DNA of 64,000 nucleotides from Methanomicrobiales archaeon (GTDB lineage Archaea > Halobacteriota > Methanomicrobia > Methanomicrobiales > Methanospirillaceae): the NCBI GenBank assembly GCA_025350045.1, contig JANXYM010000087.1, positions 25,015-89,014 on the forward strand, in the 5' to 3' direction. Shown in pieces: positions 27,713 to 36,682 of this stretch. The position numbers and the translations under genes were made by a program. Under the pieces are notes generated by a model. It worked only from the letters and a program-made list of their open reading frames with translations, was not told the origin of the DNA and ran no database searches. How positions within the stretch are numbered: the stretch's first letter is position 1; the number at the start of each line of letters is the position of its first letter.

Positions 27713-28768
27713 TTACACCACCAGGTATTCCGCTATCTTCTCAGATGGCAGTTTTGACTCTTTTCCTCTGGCAAGCGCGCGGAGATTGAACACCTCGTAC
27801 TTCTTCTTCTCGAGATAGACGAGAATCGGATGAATTGAGATGGGATTGCGCTTTGACATCCGCTCCATCTGTTCCAGCTGCACCCGGGTGAGCCGTACTT
27901 CAACATCACGGATCGTTTTTTCAGTTCTCATCTCTTCAAGGAGAGAGAGAAGCAGCTTCTGGCGGATCTTTGCTTTGAGCTGGTCAATGAATTCGCCCTG
28001 ATCATCGATGTTATTTAAATTAGCAAAATCCGTTGCTGAAAGTGCTCCCCCGAGGATATGCATCTCCCGTGCATCCTCTTTAAAGGTGTCAGCCCGGAGC
28101 CTGAACAGGGTCTTGATGTTCTTGATATCGATATCGAGCTTGATGAAATCAATGAAGAGATTACCCCCTTTTATTCCTCCCTCGCCTTCAGCAAGGATCT
28201 CCGCATAGAACTGCTTGTAGAGCTCATTTTCCATGCGTGAGAAAGATCCGCTCTCCTTTGCGGCCGGGTACTCGCGGGCTAATACCGGGTACATCCGGTG
28301 ACCTTTGAGCGCATCGATAATCCGCTCAATACTCTCTTCCGGTAAGAGGCGGTCGAGCACATTGGCGTCAAGACTGCCCGCAGGAACAAGGATCTCTTTG
28401 ATCTTGCCGGCCTTGACACCCTGCATCTTGCCGCGGAGGATCGTAAGAACATTCTGAATATCCCAGCGACGGAGATAAGCATGGGTAAACTGCTTTAAGT
28501 TTCCTGGAGTAATTTCCTGAATCTTCTGGTATTCCTTGGCTAAGTTCCAGGAAAGGGCAACTTCAATTAAGTCAATGCCTTTAAAGGTTGTAGCCAGCTC
28601 ATCGATCTCCTGCTTGTATTCGGTTTCCCCTATGAGACGGGTAATCTCGGGGAGGCTCATATTGAGCATGCGCATATACTCCTCTTTTGGGAGGAGCTTT
28701 GCCTTTCTCACCCGCATCCTGGTACATACGTAGATGTACGGTGCTGAGATATTCTTCACCCCAACCAT
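27713..28768 (-). CDS. atpC: A-type ATP synthase subunit C
   Basis: This 351-residue helical, funnel-shaped subunit links the membrane c-ring to the central stalk (homologue of V-type subunit d). The family features are the N-terminal YIYVCTRMRVRKAKLLP and the recurring helical repeats with NVLTILRGKMQG and NLFIDFIKLDIDIKNIKTLFRLR. It abuts atpF with no gap. Confidence 0.95.
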   Translation of the reverse strand: MVGVKNISAPYIYVCTRMRVRKAKLLPKEEYMRMLNMSLPEITRLIGETEYKQEIDELATTFKGIDLIEVALSWNLAKEYQKIQEITPGNLKQFTHAYLRRWDIQNVLTILRGKMQGVKAGKIKEILVPAGSLDANVLDRLLPEESIERIIDALKGHRMYPVLAREYPAAKESGSFSRMENELYKQFYAEILAEGEGGIKGGNLFIDFIKLDIDIKNIKTLFRLRADTFKEDAREMHILGGALSATDFANLNNIDDQGEFIDQLKAKIRQKLLLSLLEEMRTEKTIRDVEVRLTRVQLEQMERMSKRNPISIHPILVYLEKKKYEVFNLRALARGKESKLPSEKIAEYLVV

Positions 28769-28780
28769 ACCTTACCCCTC

Positions 28781-29359
28781 CTATACAAACAGGATGTCAG
28801 ATGCATCTTTCAACCCGGATTCCCAGACCCGTGCGAGGAATGTACGATAACTGTAATCAATCTGCAACGCTGCTCCTTCACCTTCAATGAGGATCCCGCC
28901 ATCGATGTTAACCGGGTCACCCAGCTTGAATCCCGCAAATTCGGGGTTCTCGGCTATAATTGCCTTTACTGCTGCCACATCCCGGGCATTACAGTAGACT
29001 TTCCCCTTCGGGATCTCTTTTTTTGCCTCGGTGAGGAGTTTTTTAATGGCTTCTCGATGGAAGCTTTCAGGGAGTCCGGCAATCTCCTTTCGTGTCGCTT
29101 CGTAGACTTCGTCTAAAAGCGCCTTTTGCGAATTCAGGATCTCGCGTTTGCCAAGAAGGTTTGCTGCAGAGACATCCTGTCCTACAATATGGACGGCCTT
29201 CTTTTCAGACTCGGCTTCTGCGGCATGTTTGATCTCTTCAACCCGCTTTTGTGCAGTTGCAAGGATCTTTTCGATGTCCTGTTTTGACTCCGACTGGATC
29301 CTTGCTGCTTCGCTCTTGCCTTTTTCCCTGATCTCTTCTACAACGGCTTCCAGTCCCAT
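28781..29359 (-). CDS. atpE: A-type ATP synthase subunit E
   Basis: This 192-residue peripheral-stalk subunit has a long N-terminal coiled coil (MGLEAVVEEIREKGKSEAAR onward, to about residue 90) and a globular C-terminal domain that contacts the head (VNIDGGILIEGEGAALQIDYS). The frame is open further upstream to 29518, but that part overlaps atpK and the family start is the ATG at 29359. It pairs with subunit H. Confidence 0.95.
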   Translation of the reverse strand: MGLEAVVEEIREKGKSEAARIQSESKQDIEKILATAQKRVEEIKHAAEAESEKKAVHIVGQDVSAANLLGKREILNSQKALLDEVYEATRKEIAGLPESFHREAIKKLLTEAKKEIPKGKVYCNARDVAAVKAIIAENPEFAGFKLGDPVNIDGGILIEGEGAALQIDYSYRTFLARVWESGLKDASDILFV

Positions 29360-29372
29360 TGTCTGCTCCTGC

Positions 29373-29645
29373 TTATAAGAATAACAGAAGGAGACCGACG
29401 ACAAGACCGAAGATAACGATGGTTTCGGGGATAACGGTAAAGAGCAGTGCGAGACCGAACATATCCTTGTTCTCGGCGACTGCACCAACCGCGGCTGAAC
29501 CGATACCCATTTCGGCAATACCCGTTCCGATACCGGTCAGACCGACTGCGATACCTGCACCAAGTGCCTTCATTCCCATCTGCGATGCCTTGATCTGTTC
29601 AACGGTCATTCCAACGTCTACTGCTGCTACTAATTCTGCTGCCAT
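29373..29645 (-). CDS. atpK: A-type ATP synthase proteolipid subunit K (c-ring)
   Basis: This 90-residue proteolipid forms the ion-carrying ring. It is a single hairpin: helix 1 (MGMKALGAGIAVGLTGIGTG onward) and helix 2 (FGLALLFTVIPETIVIFGLV). The ion-binding carboxylate is Glu in IPET of helix 2. A second acidic residue, in GTGIAEMGIG of helix 1, sits where Na+-binding c-subunits usually carry Gln, which may bear on ion choice. An N-terminal leader of about 20 residues precedes helix 1. Confidence 0.95.
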   Translation of the reverse strand: MAAELVAAVDVGMTVEQIKASQMGMKALGAGIAVGLTGIGTGIAEMGIGSAAVGAVAENKDMFGLALLFTVIPETIVIFGLVVGLLLLFL

Positions 29646-29648
29646 AAT

Positions 29649-31637
29649 TTAGTCCTCCGTAAATCTTCTTTTCATTCCGAACGGAATGTACTTCACGCCT
29701 CCACCTTTGTAGAACTTGGTGAAGAATTCAACATAATGCAACCTGATCGAGTGGAGTCCGCCACCCAGAATACCCAGTGCTACGTTCAGGGCATGTCCCA
29801 TAAGGAAGATGACCAGCCCGGCAAGGATGATGAAAATACTGAAGATGGTAAAATTTTCTAACTGGGGCTCAATAAACATGCCGATTGCAATGAAATTCAC
29901 TACCATTGCAATTGCAACGGATGAGAGCCCTACCGCAACAATACGGGCATACGATAAAACATGTGAGATGATTGAGGGGAGTTCGACAACCTCAAGCATT
30001 GAGTCGCGTGCAATGAATAACACACCCACAATGACGAGCACTGCACCGATTACTCCCCCGACATTTACCAGGGAAACAACTGACGGGAGCCCCGTCAGAT
30101 TTGGCATGAGGGGTATTACAGCTATTGACCAGATGGCAATCAGTATACCCCACATGACTGCAAGCCAGCCAAAGTTCGCCATTACTGCCTTTGTCCGGTG
30201 ATCGCCATGATCCTGGCGTGCATGATTGATAATACCAAGGATACGTCCGAGCGTGATATGCAGAATACCGATCCAGATGGACAGAACCATCAGTTCCGGA
30301 ATCATTGGACCATGTCCCGCTACGGCACCCCCTTCCTCAGCAGCTTCTGCCATAAGGTGGCGGGAGAACATGATCGGTTTCAATCCCGGAATGGGAAACC
30401 CAAGGAACTCACTATAGAGCAATCCAAAGATGATGCTCGATATGCTTGCATTCCTGAGCACGTCCAGCAGCTGCCGGCCTTCTTCACCCTTGAAGAACCT
30501 CCGGAGCCCGAATGCCATCGCAAGGAGAATCAACCCGTACCCGACGTCTCCAAGGATCAACCCAAAAAAGATAGGAAATACGATAGATACCATCAGGGTT
30601 GGATCGATTTCAGAGTACCGGGGTCGGCTGAACACGTCGATGAGCACCTGTGTCGGTTTTGCAAACGACGGATTGTTGTACTCTACCGGAACATTGTCAT
30701 GTTCAAAGTCAATAGGCAACACGGTGACATAGATCTTTCCTCCTGTCGCTTTAACAAGAGCATCAGTTACCGCATCAACGCTTTCTGTTGGAACCCAGCC
30801 TTCTGCAACAAATGTCTGTTTCGTTGTCGCAAATCGCAGTGGGGCTTCAGTCTGCTCCACTTCTGCCCGCAAAAATTCCTCACTGGCAACCAGAAATCCA
30901 CTGTGCTTCGTACGGACGGTTTCCAGTTTCTGGTGGATTTCTGCGATCTCGGTTTTCATAGTGGAGATCTCGGCGGCATAATAATCGATACGTACCTGCG
31001 GAGAGCCGTTCTCCTCTGGGACTGGTACTGACTGGAATGCAGCCTCCTGCAATGCCCGTTCAACCTCACTACGCTGCCCGACGGGCGCGACAATAACAAT
31101 GAAACTCTTGTCTTTGCCGGGGGAATACAACATTTCACAGGGAACAGAAAGTGCTACTTCATGCGCTACATAGCCTGCGAAGACAACAAACCCTGAATAT
31201 CCCCGGTAAAGGTCCAAATCCACCGGTAAGGTAAGAAACGGTGCGATCTCAGCAATTTTTTGCTCGTTCTCTTTGAGACGGGCATCCAGTTTTGAGCGAC
31301 GGATCGTAAGATCTTCAACTTCCTGTTCAAGAACCGGGAGTTCGCGTTCAATCCTGGATCTCAATTCTGTCCGGGTACTGGTCTTTGCTGAATCAATGTC
31401 ATCCCCATGAATAGAGGTGGCATTTTCTATTGCCCGTATCTTGACGAGATCAACAGATGCTTCACTTGCTCCTGAAAGAGGCGTGCCGATCTTAAAACCC
31501 TCGTAACCCTCTGCCCCTGCTTCAACGAACTCCTCGATATGAAACAGATGATGGCGATAGAGTTCCGCAACAACCGGGGCCATACGGTCCCGTGATGCGG
31601 CGATGAGCAACCGGCTCATCCGCTTAGGCGCTAACAT
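29649..31637 (-). CDS. atpI: A-type ATP synthase subunit I (a-like)
   Basis: This 662-residue stator subunit has a cytoplasmic N-terminal half with coiled-coil arms (about residues 1-340, including VLEQEVEDLTIRRSKLDAR) and a C-terminal half with about eight membrane helices that form the ion path. The segment FPIFFGLILGDVGYGLIL and the late helix LSYARIVAVGLSSVAIAMVVN, which carries the essential arginine, are conserved. It overlaps the preceding atpH by 14 bases. Confidence 0.96.
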   Translation of the reverse strand: MLAPKRMSRLLIAASRDRMAPVVAELYRHHLFHIEEFVEAGAEGYEGFKIGTPLSGASEASVDLVKIRAIENATSIHGDDIDSAKTSTRTELRSRIERELPVLEQEVEDLTIRRSKLDARLKENEQKIAEIAPFLTLPVDLDLYRGYSGFVVFAGYVAHEVALSVPCEMLYSPGKDKSFIVIVAPVGQRSEVERALQEAAFQSVPVPEENGSPQVRIDYYAAEISTMKTEIAEIHQKLETVRTKHSGFLVASEEFLRAEVEQTEAPLRFATTKQTFVAEGWVPTESVDAVTDALVKATGGKIYVTVLPIDFEHDNVPVEYNNPSFAKPTQVLIDVFSRPRYSEIDPTLMVSIVFPIFFGLILGDVGYGLILLAMAFGLRRFFKGEEGRQLLDVLRNASISSIIFGLLYSEFLGFPIPGLKPIMFSRHLMAEAAEEGGAVAGHGPMIPELMVLSIWIGILHITLGRILGIINHARQDHGDHRTKAVMANFGWLAVMWGILIAIWSIAVIPLMPNLTGLPSVVSLVNVGGVIGAVLVIVGVLFIARDSMLEVVELPSIISHVLSYARIVAVGLSSVAIAMVVNFIAIGMFIEPQLENFTIFSIFIILAGLVIFLMGHALNVALGILGGGLHSIRLHYVEFFTKFYKGGGVKYIPFGMKRRFTED

Positions 31638-31953
31638 TCAGCTGCTCCTTAAACCGCGAAACCAGCAACTGCACTGCTTTTGAAAGGTTCTTCTCCCCTT
31701 TCTCTTTCAATGCCGCTGCGCGCTGATTGCCACTCTTTATGATTTCAGCGTGCTTAAGTGCCGCCTGGTGCCGTGCTTCTTCCAGTTTCAGCTTTTTGTA
31801 TTGTTCAGCATTACTCTGCGCTTTTGCAACCAGATTATCAGATTCGAGCTCAGCCTGGGAATGTTTATGTTTCCTCTCTTCCTGGGCCTTGCTGATCACC
31901 GATTGGTACTCTTCTTCAGCTTTCTTGATGTCTTGTAGGACCTCAGTCTTCAT
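31624..31953 (-). CDS. atpH: A-type ATP synthase subunit H
   Basis: This 109-residue, almost fully helical protein is the peripheral-stalk subunit H, which forms a coiled coil with E. It is the first gene of the operon. The ATG follows a strong GAGGAGGGTT ribosome site. Confidence 0.92.
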   Translation of the reverse strand: MKTEVLQDIKKAEEEYQSVISKAQEERKHKHSQAELESDNLVAKAQSNAEQYKKLKLEEARHQAALKHAEIIKSGNQRAAALKEKGEKNLSKAVQLLVSRFKEQLNVSA

Positions 31954-31994
31954 CCAACCCTCCTCTCACGGCAGTACAATAATTGGTGAAAAAA

Positions 31995-32004
31995 GGAATA
32001 TATG
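31995..32004 (-). promoter_or_regulatory. TATA-like promoter element of the ATP synthase operon
   Basis: The minus strand reads CATATATTCC about 42-51 bases upstream of the atpH start, giving a short 5' leader that carries the ribosome site. No other promoter-like element is seen between atpH and pgk, where all genes overlap or are 0-17 bases apart. Confidence 0.5.
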
Positions 32005-32077
32005 TATTGTTATTTACGATCAGGCAATTGGGTTACCCAAGTCAAATCCTATAGATTAACAACAATACCAGAAAAAT

Positions 32078-32551
32078 TCAGGCTAAATCTGTTTTAATCT
32101 GGCATTTTATCCTTTGAAGGGATATACCCGCAGGAACCGGTGCTATTTCCACACCCTGTCTGGTACCTCTGAGGGTTATACCAGCCAACTCATCGCTTGA
32201 ACATACGAGGTGCTGCTCAGGGTGTGTACCCCGCTGAATCGAACAATTGGTAGAGATCTCCGGTGCAACAGATACCACGTGAGAGAGCCGTTTTGATCCC
32301 GGGTGGTCTTTTTCGAGTACGAGAAGTGGCATATGATATGCTCTTACGAGCTCGATGAGCATCATGGCCGGTTCAACCGCCCCACCTCCGGGTGCTGAGA
32401 CTACTACGAGAGACCCGGGTTCGACTCCCTGGACATATTCATCAGATGAGGTTTCTATACACAGCGCAAACCGGGTCAGGGTCTTTGCAACAAGTAAAAA
32501 AGAGTGTGTTTCTGAAATGAGCAGTAGCTCATCATCCAGAGGAAAAATCAT
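32078..32551 (-). CDS. Uncharacterised 157-residue protein
   Basis: I do not recognise this family. The protein begins with a strand-rich domain (MIFPLDDELLLISETHSFLL) and contains a glycine loop VVSAPGGGAVEPAMMLIELV that looks like a Rossmann-type or phosphate-binding turn but lacks a Walker lysine. There is no membrane helix. Its ATG overlaps the stop of a 53-residue zinc-ribbon gene (ATGA), so the two are translationally coupled. The pair lies just downstream of a GspF/GspE secretion pair on the same strand, across a 75-base gap with its own promoter-like AT-rich stretch. Confidence 0.7.
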   Translation of the reverse strand: MIFPLDDELLLISETHSFLLVAKTLTRFALCIETSSDEYVQGVEPGSLVVVSAPGGGAVEPAMMLIELVRAYHMPLLVLEKDHPGSKRLSHVVSVAPEISTNCSIQRGTHPEQHLVCSSDELAGITLRGTRQGVEIAPVPAGISLQRIKCQIKTDLA

Positions 32552-32709
32552 ATTTCAGTCACGTCTTCTGACTGACAGCTCGGACAGATGGGATTTTTCC
32601 CAATTCCCTTGAACCGCTCACTGCATTCATTACAGCGGTAATTTTTTGGCTTTAAACGATCCGGGGGAATATCGATATCCATTGGCCCGCCAACACTACA
32701 CACGTCCAT
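32548..32709 (-). CDS. Small zinc-ribbon protein (53 residues)
   Basis: This short frame starts MDVCSVGGPMDIDIPPDRLK and carries a zinc ribbon CNEC (residues 26-29) with CPSC (42-45). A second possible start is the Met at residue 10. A GAGGTGA ribosome site lies directly before the ATG, and an AT-rich TATA-like stretch lies about 30 bases upstream. It ends by overlapping the ATG of the next gene. It probably acts with that gene's product; no known family is evident beyond the zinc ribbon. Confidence 0.65.
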   Translation of the reverse strand: MDVCSVGGPMDIDIPPDRLKPKNYRCNECSERFKGIGKNPICPSCQSEDVTEI

Positions 32710-32784
32710 TTCACCTCACTACGTCATATTCGCTCTGCATTATTTAATTCTATGGAAAATATGAACGCTCTTTTTTCTTATTTG

Positions 32785-34728
32785 TCAAACGGGACTGATA
32801 GTGAGCACGAAGTTGAAGGCGACCAGCGCGATTATGAGAAGGACACAGGAATGTTTTACTCCTGCCGAAATCGATGATTCACCCATCTGCCCGGCAATCA
32901 TCCCTGAGAAGAGAGCTTGCACAAGACATGCGTGATACAGGAGGCGGTTGAAAGTCTGAATGGGTATCGAACCTATACCAGATAATGCCCCGGACGTTGG
33001 TAATCCGGTGGTTGTGATTTTTGCAAGCACCGGGAGGAACTGGGTAGTTAGTACCCCTACGACAAAGAGGAAGACAAAGAACGAGAGGTACACAATCGCG
33101 GTATAGATGAACATCTCTGCCAGACGTTCTCTTTTGAGAACTTCGGTCATCTTTGCATCACTGGATGCGATTGAGAGCACCGCGCCAATCTGACCGCTCA
33201 TCTCACTCGCTTTGGTGATGAGGGTCACCGTCCGTGCAATGGAGGGGGTACTGACCCGTTCTTCGAACCGCATGAGGGCTTCAGTAAAATTTGCACCCCA
33301 TTCCATATCGCGTTTGATTCTCCGTATTTCATAACTCAGGAGCCCGAGGTTGGTGTTCACCATGATAGCAATTGCCTGGGCGATCGTTAATCCCACCTGG
33401 TTGATGCCTGCCATACGTTCAAGAAAGTCAGGTATAAGCGTCTGGATTCCAAGCACTTTCCGGGACCAGATCTCGTAAAACACTGCATAGGGAATGAGTA
33501 TGATGAGCACGGCAATAACGATGTGATCATCAAGTACATTGATGAAGGTCTCCATGTTGGAATAATGAGGTATCTTCACCAGAATTATTACAATATAAAG
33601 AATTGCGACAGGTACCGTCACATAGAGCGTCTGATTTACATTACTGACAAAACTCTCAAGCGGGTGCCGGATGAAATTGACGAGAGATCTGAGCTGGTCA
33701 TATTTCTTCAGCTGTTCATACAGGGGTTCCTCATCGTTTTTTTTATAAATGATTACGTCTGCATAGGTATGCAGCCACTTTGTCCTGACGTACCGGGAAG
33801 TCTTTTCGGCTTTTATCGAGATGAGATCGATCATAAGAATGAATACGAGTGAACCTATCGGGATGACCGCATAGGTTACCATCGCCAGCTGGATAACCGC
33901 ATTGCCACCCATCATCCCCATCACGACCATAATGATGATCAAAAAGAGCGGGCCTGCGACAAACAGAGTTACATAGGACTCTGCAACAAGAGAGAGCACC
34001 GTGAGAAACTGCCTCTGTTCAAACCGTGCTTCTTCCTGATACAACCTGACCCGCGTGGAGAGAAATTCCGCCATATCCCCGCCACTCTCAATGACCGAGA
34101 GGAGATCTTCTAAAAAATCCTTGAGTTTTTCGGAGGGCGTTGTTTCGGAAAGGTGCCGTATTGCAGTTACTACATCGTACCCGAAAAAATCTGCGTCCCG
34201 GACAATCTGGCGGAACTCCAGCGCAACTTCGCCATAAATGTTTGCACGATCAGAAAGGGATCGGAAGATCACCATAAGTTGAGCTCCTCCGCGCCTCATG
34301 GCGTACATATAAGCCACGGCATTGTGCAGAGTCATGTTGATCTTGATCGAGCGGTTATTCTTCTCGATACCCGGTAAACGCAACATGAGGGAATAACCAA
34401 TAAACGTGCCAATAATAAACGAGGCTATAATCGCCAGAACCTGCATATATTCCGCCGGGTTGATGGCATTGAAAAAGACCGGCAACTGCAAGTTAAAAAC
34501 ATTATAGATACCGGTTCTCCCGGAGTATACCTGCAGGCTCAGAAAAGCACTTACAAAATACCCAATTATTGCAAAAAGAATGCCCGTCAGAAGCGCGATT
34601 TTAATGGATCTCCAGAGATACTGCTCAAGTGTCATCCCCGAGCGTGCAGATATCATGTCGGAATGCAGGCTGTGATACCGGAGTGGATCGCGCTGGATCC
34701 ATTTCCAGAGAGAATTCCTGAATATCAT
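32785..34728 (-). CDS. Type II/IV secretion inner-membrane protein (GspF/TadC/FlaJ-like)
   Basis: This 647-residue polytopic protein has two T2SSF-type cytoplasmic helical domains (about residues 130-265 and 445-565) separated by groups of membrane helices, as in archaeal secretion platform proteins. It is the membrane platform for assembly of a type IV pilus-like filament driven by the ATPase encoded just upstream, with which it overlaps by 4 bases. I found no class III signal peptide pilin gene nearby, so the substrate is encoded elsewhere. Confidence 0.9.
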   Translation of the reverse strand: MIFRNSLWKWIQRDPLRYHSLHSDMISARSGMTLEQYLWRSIKIALLTGILFAIIGYFVSAFLSLQVYSGRTGIYNVFNLQLPVFFNAINPAEYMQVLAIIASFIIGTFIGYSLMLRLPGIEKNNRSIKINMTLHNAVAYMYAMRRGGAQLMVIFRSLSDRANIYGEVALEFRQIVRDADFFGYDVVTAIRHLSETTPSEKLKDFLEDLLSVIESGGDMAEFLSTRVRLYQEEARFEQRQFLTVLSLVAESYVTLFVAGPLFLIIIMVVMGMMGGNAVIQLAMVTYAVIPIGSLVFILMIDLISIKAEKTSRYVRTKWLHTYADVIIYKKNDEEPLYEQLKKYDQLRSLVNFIRHPLESFVSNVNQTLYVTVPVAILYIVIILVKIPHYSNMETFINVLDDHIVIAVLIILIPYAVFYEIWSRKVLGIQTLIPDFLERMAGINQVGLTIAQAIAIMVNTNLGLLSYEIRRIKRDMEWGANFTEALMRFEERVSTPSIARTVTLITKASEMSGQIGAVLSIASSDAKMTEVLKRERLAEMFIYTAIVYLSFFVFLFVVGVLTTQFLPVLAKITTTGLPTSGALSGIGSIPIQTFNRLLYHACLVQALFSGMIAGQMGESSISAGVKHSCVLLIIALVAFNFVLTISPV

Positions 34729-36467
34729 CGGATTACCTTGCGGAGATCGGTAATATGGGCCAGCACTTCTTTGGCATCGATGTAGTACGCATGGAAGAGG
34801 GTCGCAACCGAGATATAATCTTTAATTCCCTGCTTTCTCATCTCTTCTAAGAGATTTTTCCGTATGGCAATTTCAGCCTCAAGCTGTTCACGGGTCCATC
34901 CCCGTTTTTCTGCAATATCAGAATAGATCTGGGATCTCCCGGTAAAACTGAACTTGTCCTTAACGGGATCATATACGAAAACATTGTTGACCCGCAGGTT
35001 TCCGGTTGATGGATCAATACCGGCAATCTCGACAACTTCCTGAACCCGGCGGACGCGTTCTGTTCCGTGATAGATAAGACCCTGCACGCTGACGATGTTA
35101 AGGGCCTGCACCATGTTTCTGGGAACATTCAATGGCTCGCTTTCGAGACGGTGGATTGCTGCATCTACACTCCCTGCGTGCATGGTGGAGAAGGTGGTAT
35201 GCCCGGTATTCATTGCCTGGAAAAGGGTCTGGGCTTCAGCACCTCGCACTTCCCCAACAAGGATGAATTCGGGACGTTGTCGCATCGCAGCCCGCAACAG
35301 GTCAAACATGTTGATGGCATTGCCACCTTCCGAAAGGGCTTCCCGGGTGACACTCGCGATCCAGTTGTCATGGTACAGGGTGATCTCACGGGTATCTTCA
35401 ATACTCACAATTTTAGCAACCGGAGGAATGAACAGGGAGACCGCATTCAGAGAAGTCGTCTTTCCGGAAGCAGTCCCTCCGATAAACAAGAGGCTTTTGT
35501 TATTCTCAATAGCGAGCCAGAAATAAGCAAGCGATTCCGCATTGAAAGTACCGATCTCCATGAGTTCAATGGGAGAGAACGGCTCTTCCCGGAATTTCCG
35601 TATGGTAAACGAAGTCCCCCGGGTTGTCACTTCAGTACCAAGAGTGAGCTGGAGCCGGGAGCCCTCCGGGAGCGTCGCATCGATCATCGGAGAGCCCGTA
35701 GAGATGTGCTTTCCCGAACGCTGGGCGAGCGTGATTGCCAGCGAGTTCAGAACATCGGATTCAAAGGCAATATTTGTTTTGATGTTCCGGTAGTGCCGGT
35801 GATAGAGGAAGAGCGGGACTTTATTGCCATCGCAGGAGATATCCTCCAGATTAGGATCCTTCATCAGGGGGTCAATACGCGACCAGCCGATAAAATTCCT
35901 GATCAGGAAATACTGAAGCTTGTAGAGAGTGGATCGTTCAAGCGTAAGGCCATAATTGTCAATGAGACCGTGCATCTTTTCAAGGAGGATGCGCCTGCGA
36001 TCCTTTTTGATCTCATCGGCTGTCAGGATCAGTACATCCCGCAGATCCTCATAAAGACGCTCCAGCAGTTCATATTCAAAGTCGGACAGGGAGGGTTCAA
36101 ACAGGAGATATTCCGGCTGATTGGTCTTCTTATTCAGGGCAATAATGACGAGAGATCGCCCGTTTTCTATCCAGTACTGATCGATCTGTTCATAGGAGTC
36201 GTCCACATTTACTTCAACAAGCGTTCCGTCCCGTTCAAAAACGTATTCATCTATGGCTGATTTCGCAACCCCTTTGAGCAGGTGAAAATAGTGGCGGTAG
36301 CTTGCATCGGGTTTTTTGGATATCGTTTTGGATTCCGGTGCGGGAGTTTTCTCTGTATTCCCACCGGCTAAGGTTTTTTCTGGTTCAGCAGGTGGTTCAG
36401 CAGGTCCCTGGGCCCCTTTTTCCGCCTGATCTTTTTTAAGCGAATTTAAGAATTCAGAAATCTGCAT
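34725..36467 (-). CDS. Type II/IV secretion system ATPase (GspE/TadA/FlaI-like)
   Basis: This 580-residue assembly ATPase has a long low-complexity N-terminus rich in Pro, Glu and Lys (about residues 10-55), an N-terminal domain, and the RecA-like motor with Walker A GGTASGKTT (about residue 330), the Asp box region VSIEDTREITLYHDNW, Walker B FILVGEVRGAEA and the His box TGHTTFSTMHAGS. The frame opens at a TTG at 36476; the ATG at 36467 with GGGAG upstream is the likelier start. It is the first gene of the secretion pair and is divergent from two KaiC-like genes. Confidence 0.92.
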   Translation of the reverse strand: MQISEFLNSLKKDQAEKGAQGPAEPPAEPEKTLAGGNTEKTPAPESKTISKKPDASYRHYFHLLKGVAKSAIDEYVFERDGTLVEVNVDDSYEQIDQYWIENGRSLVIIALNKKTNQPEYLLFEPSLSDFEYELLERLYEDLRDVLILTADEIKKDRRRILLEKMHGLIDNYGLTLERSTLYKLQYFLIRNFIGWSRIDPLMKDPNLEDISCDGNKVPLFLYHRHYRNIKTNIAFESDVLNSLAITLAQRSGKHISTGSPMIDATLPEGSRLQLTLGTEVTTRGTSFTIRKFREEPFSPIELMEIGTFNAESLAYFWLAIENNKSLLFIGGTASGKTTSLNAVSLFIPPVAKIVSIEDTREITLYHDNWIASVTREALSEGGNAINMFDLLRAAMRQRPEFILVGEVRGAEAQTLFQAMNTGHTTFSTMHAGSVDAAIHRLESEPLNVPRNMVQALNIVSVQGLIYHGTERVRRVQEVVEIAGIDPSTGNLRVNNVFVYDPVKDKFSFTGRSQIYSDIAEKRGWTREQLEAEIAIRKNLLEEMRKQGIKDYISVATLFHAYYIDAKEVLAHITDLRKVIR

Positions 36468-36616
36468 ACTGCACAAGCTCCCTATCCGTAAAACTACTGT
36501 TGTTCCCGATGTATAATTCGGGAGATCATTCTATATAATGTATGTGTCATTACGGGAAATTGGCGGATATTTAGTCGTTTTACCTGCATTTCTGATGATC
36601 ATGCTTTAGCGATCAG

Positions 36617-36625
36617 ATATATTTA
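36617..36625 (+). promoter_or_regulatory. TATA-like box for the KaiC-like gene pair
   Basis: TATATTTATA-type sequence lies about 60 bases before the ATG at 36683, and GTGAGGGGGG ahead of that ATG serves as ribosome site. The 36468-36682 gap is the shared divergent control region; on the other strand, TATA-like CATTATATAG (36531-36540) is the candidate for the secretion ATPase. Confidence 0.4.
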
Positions 36626-36682
36626 TAACACTCCCCATGAGAGTTTCTGTGAAGAATAGTTCTCTATTAGTGAGGGGGGTTT

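Noticed and set aside
30198..31031. Plus-strand open frame of 277 codons
   Set aside because: It is antisense to ATP synthase subunit I and has no plausible protein features.
35067..36260. Plus-strand open frame of 397 codons
   Set aside because: It is antisense to the secretion ATPase with its intact Walker and His-box motifs, so it is a shadow.
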